DNA of 15,980 nucleotides from Oscillospiraceae bacterium (lineage in GTDB: Bacteria > Bacillota > Clostridia > Oscillospirales > Oscillospiraceae), in the NCBI GenBank assembly GCA_017458025.1, contig JAFTGG010000112.1:1-15980 (forward strand). Reading direction: 5' to 3'. How positions within the stretch are numbered: position 1 is the stretch's first letter; every line of letters starts with the position of its first letter. The notes under the pieces were generated by a model. That model did no database searches. It was not told where the DNA came from and saw nothing but the letters and a program-made list of their open reading frames with translations. A program made the translations under genes and the position numbers. Shown here piece after piece: positions 13,797-15,980 of the stretch.

Positions 13797-15299
13797 ATGG
13801 CAGAAGAAAAGAACAGCAACGCGCCGCGGGAACAGGACGTCAGCGAGATCCTCAAGGTCCGCCGCGACAAGCTCAAGGCGCTGCAGGACGCGGGCAGGGA
13901 CCCGTTCACCGTGACGAAGTTCGACGTCACGCATCACACGCAGGAGATCAAGGACAACTTCGACGCGCTCGAGGGCAAGCCGGTCTCCGTGGCGGGCCGC
14001 CTCATGTCGAAGCGCGGCATGGGCAAGGTCAGCTTCTGCGATATGCAGGACAGGACCGGCCGTATCCAGCTTTACGCCCGCAAGGACGAGATGGACGAGG
14101 GCGTCTACAACGACTTTAAGAAGTACGACATCGGCGACATCGTCGGCGTGAACGGCGAGGTGTTCCGCACCCAGCGCGGCGAGATGAGCGTCCGCTGCAA
14201 GGAGGTCACGCTGCTGAGCAAGTCGCTCCAGCCGCTGCCGGAGAAGTTCCACGGCCTGACCGACAAGGAGCTGCGCTACCGCCAGCGCTACGTCGATCTG
14301 ATCGTCAACCCCGAGAGCAAGCGCAACTTTGAGATCCGCAGCAAGTTCGTGTCGTATCTGCGCCGCTATCTCGACAGCCTCGGCTTTATGGAGGTCGAGA
14401 CGCCGGTGCTCAGCCCCATCGCGGGCGGCGCGACGGCGCGCCCGTTCATCACGCACCACAACGCGCTGGACATCGACATGTATATGCGCATCGCGACGGA
14501 GCTGCATTTGAAGCGCCTGATCGTCGGCGGCATGGAGCGCGTCTACGAGGTGGGCCGCATCTTCCGCAACGAGGGCATGGATACCAAGCACAACCCCGAG
14601 TTCACGACCTGCGAGCTGTATCAGGCGTACACGAACCTGGGCGGCATGATGGATATTCTTGAGAACATCCTCTCCGGCGCGGCGAAGGAAATTCATGACA
14701 GCTACAAGGTGACGTGGCTCGGCCACGAGGTCGACCTGACGCCCGGCTTCCGCCGCCTGACGATGGCGGACGCCGTGAAGGAATACGCCGGCGCGGACTT
14801 CATGGCCTGCGAGGGCGACGCCGAGGCGGGCGTCGCGCTGGCGAAGGCGGCGGGCGTCGACATGGACGGCGTGGACAAGACCTGGGGCAACGCGCTCTAC
14901 GAGACCTTCGACCAGAAGGTCGAGGAGAAGCTGGCCCAGCCGACGTTCATCACGATGTACCCCGTCGAGGTTTCCCCGCTCGCCAAGCGCAGCCCCGCCG
15001 ATCCCTATCTCACCGAGCGCTATGAGCTGTTTATTTGCGGCTGCGAGATGGGCAACGCGTTCAGCGAGCTGAACGACCCCATCGACCAGTACGAACGCTT
15101 CAAGGCGCAGGCCGCCAAGCGCGCCAACGGCGACGAGGAGGCCGACATGATGGACGAGGATTTCGTTCTCGCGCTGGAGTACGGCATGCCGCCGACGGGC
15201 GGCCTCGGCTTCGGCATCGACCGCTGCGCGATGATGCTCTGCGGCACGGACTCGATCCGCGACGTGATTTTGTTCCCGACCATGAAGCCGCTGGAGTGA
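13797..15299 (+). CDS. lysS: Lysyl-tRNA synthetase, class II
   Basis: Charges tRNA-Lys with lysine in the cytosol. At 500 aa it has the usual bacterial length. The N-terminal OB-fold anticodon-binding domain covers about 60-165 (VAGRLMSKRGMGKVSFCDMQ). The class II core follows: FMEVETPVLSPIAGGATARP, motif 2 FRNEGMDTKHNPEFT with Arg257, and motif 3 GLGFGIDR at 469-476 with Arg476. The ATG at 13797 was chosen over an upstream in-frame start because AGAGGG, overlapping the greA stop, lies 5 bases before it and MAEEKN fits the family. The next gene begins 61 bases downstream with no convincing terminator between. Confidence 0.98.
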   Translation: MAEEKNSNAPREQDVSEILKVRRDKLKALQDAGRDPFTVTKFDVTHHTQEIKDNFDALEGKPVSVAGRLMSKRGMGKVSFCDMQDRTGRIQLYARKDEMDEGVYNDFKKYDIGDIVGVNGEVFRTQRGEMSVRCKEVTLLSKSLQPLPEKFHGLTDKELRYRQRYVDLIVNPESKRNFEIRSKFVSYLRRYLDSLGFMEVETPVLSPIAGGATARPFITHHNALDIDMYMRIATELHLKRLIVGGMERVYEVGRIFRNEGMDTKHNPEFTTCELYQAYTNLGGMMDILENILSGAAKEIHDSYKVTWLGHEVDLTPGFRRLTMADAVKEYAGADFMACEGDAEAGVALAKAAGVDMDGVDKTWGNALYETFDQKVEEKLAQPTFITMYPVEVSPLAKRSPADPYLTERYELFICGCEMGNAFSELNDPIDQYERFKAQAAKRANGDEEADMMDEDFVLALEYGMPPTGGLGFGIDRCAMMLCGTDSIRDVILFPTMKPLE

Positions 15300-15360
15300 A
15301 TACTTGTTTGTTTTAAATGTGTTAGTTTTTTAAACAACAAAGAAAGAGTCGGAGCGTAAA

Positions 15361-15980
15361 ATGGGTGAGTGGAAAGTTATAGAGCCTGCAGTAAACAGCT
15401 GCGCTGAATTTTACGAGATTGCCAGCGATTTTGGGGATCCGTTGGAACTGTTTCGCGAGGCAATATCCAACGCATATGACTGGGGTGCAACCTATATTTC
15501 ATTGAGCATCGCAATGGAAAGAATCAATGGTCGTGATGCTATGGTGCTTGAGCTGCTTGATGACGGGTCTGGCATGGATAGAAATACCCTTGAACAAAAC
15601 TTTTGGGCGCTCGGTAACTCGGCATCGAAGACTGACAGTGAAAAAATTGGCGAAAAGGGACACGGGACAAAAATTTATCTAAATTCTGAAAAAGTGTATG
15701 TGCGTACCACCAAAGATGGACACACCTATGAGTCCGTATGCGATCACCCTCTGGCGGATTTGTCGAAAGGACAGCTACACTCACCTAAAACACGAGAAAT
15801 AGACAATCAATATCCCAACGGTACATTGATTCGCATAGAGGGATATAATGGGAATGAGACAATGCTCTTTCGACATGAAGTGATTAAAGATTATATATAT
15901 TGGTTTACAAAACTTGGCTCTTTTGAAAAAGAGGTGCACCCGGAACATACACGAGATTTCTGTGTTAAATTGCGGGGAAT
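15361..15980 (+). CDS. GHKL-type ATPase, partial (MORC/MutL/Hsp90-like ATP-binding protein)
   Basis: The frame is open from the ATG at 15361 to the window end (206 codons, 3' end missing). GGAG lies 6 bases before the ATG. It shows the three ATP-binding boxes of the GHKL fold: N box LFREAISNAYDWGA (Glu and Asn), DDGSGM (the D-x-G-x-G lid-anchoring box), and GEKGHGTKIYL (G-x-x-G-x-G). No HisKA domain precedes it, so it is not a sensor kinase. The closest general match I can name is the stand-alone Hsp90/MORC-like ATPases, some of which sit in restriction or phage-defence loci. Codon use is plainly AT-richer (43% GC in the first 60 bases) than lysS next to it, which suggests recent acquisition. 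Its function is unknown, and the downstream partner genes are not visible. Confidence 0.8.
   Translation, partial: MGEWKVIEPAVNSCAEFYEIASDFGDPLELFREAISNAYDWGATYISLSIAMERINGRDAMVLELLDDGSGMDRNTLEQNFWALGNSASKTDSEKIGEKGHGTKIYLNSEKVYVRTTKDGHTYESVCDHPLADLSKGQLHSPKTREIDNQYPNGTLIRIEGYNGNETMLFRHEVIKDYIYWFTKLGSFEKEVHPEHTRDFCVKLRG

Noticed and set aside
15302..15342. Possible terminator after lysS (AT-rich imperfect inverted repeat)
   Set aside because: The arms align only with gaps and are almost all A/T, so the stem would be weak and there is no GC-rich core.

Overview
The window looks like a high-GC, low-redundancy chromosomal segment of a clostridial Firmicute, most likely a gut Oscillospirales-type organism. 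The reasons are a sharp sigma-A promoter set, AAGGAGG-type ribosome binding sites, a perfect CIRCE operator, a fragment of a YaaH/SleL-like spore cortex hydrolase, the adjacent greA-lysS pair, and a Tn1549-like mobile fragment. The genus cannot be read from the sequence.

Layout. (1) Positions 1-~1460 are a remnant of a mobilisable or conjugative element. On the minus strand it carries a C-terminally truncated RepA-type initiator, a hairpin-rich region that looks like oriT, and mobC. No relaxase is present in the window. The element abuts a 5'-truncated GH18 hydrolase gene (1461-1907), so it has interrupted or replaced the front of that gene. (2) Positions 1908-4534 hold a small heat shock protein (minus) with a CIRCE operator in the divergent intergenic region, then a lipoprotein polysaccharide deacetylase and cytidine deaminase (plus). 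(3) Positions 4505-4690 are a cluster of inverted repeats. It runs into the 3' end of a DUF1294 membrane protein gene, which lies downstream of psuG (both minus). (4) Positions 6079-13205 are the centrepiece: a four-gene plus-strand operon with its own promoter and terminator. It encodes a hybrid histidine kinase (PAS-like sensors, HisKA, HATPase, two receiver domains), a PAS/GGDEF-like/EAL protein, a REC/GGDEF-like/EAL protein, and a stand-alone Hpt protein. (5) Positions 13220-15299 hold greA-lysS under a consensus promoter. (6) From 15361 to the window end is an AT-richer, incomplete GHKL ATPase gene that looks foreign.

How the genes work together. The four-gene operon contains every part of a multistep phosphorelay (His, Asp, His, Asp) whose only visible output is cyclic-di-GMP turnover. 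Both GGDEF-like domains lack the signature (DDATF and GADVF), so synthesis is unlikely. One EAL domain (REC-EAL) keeps all the catalytic residues I checked. The other (PAS-EAL) has Lys in place of the first Glu of the EGVE motif. The simplest reading is a sensor-driven switch that lowers c-di-GMP through the REC-EAL protein, with the PAS-EAL protein as a weakened enzyme or a regulator.

Long antisense open frames opposite the GC-rich genes were judged to be shadows and are not annotated.
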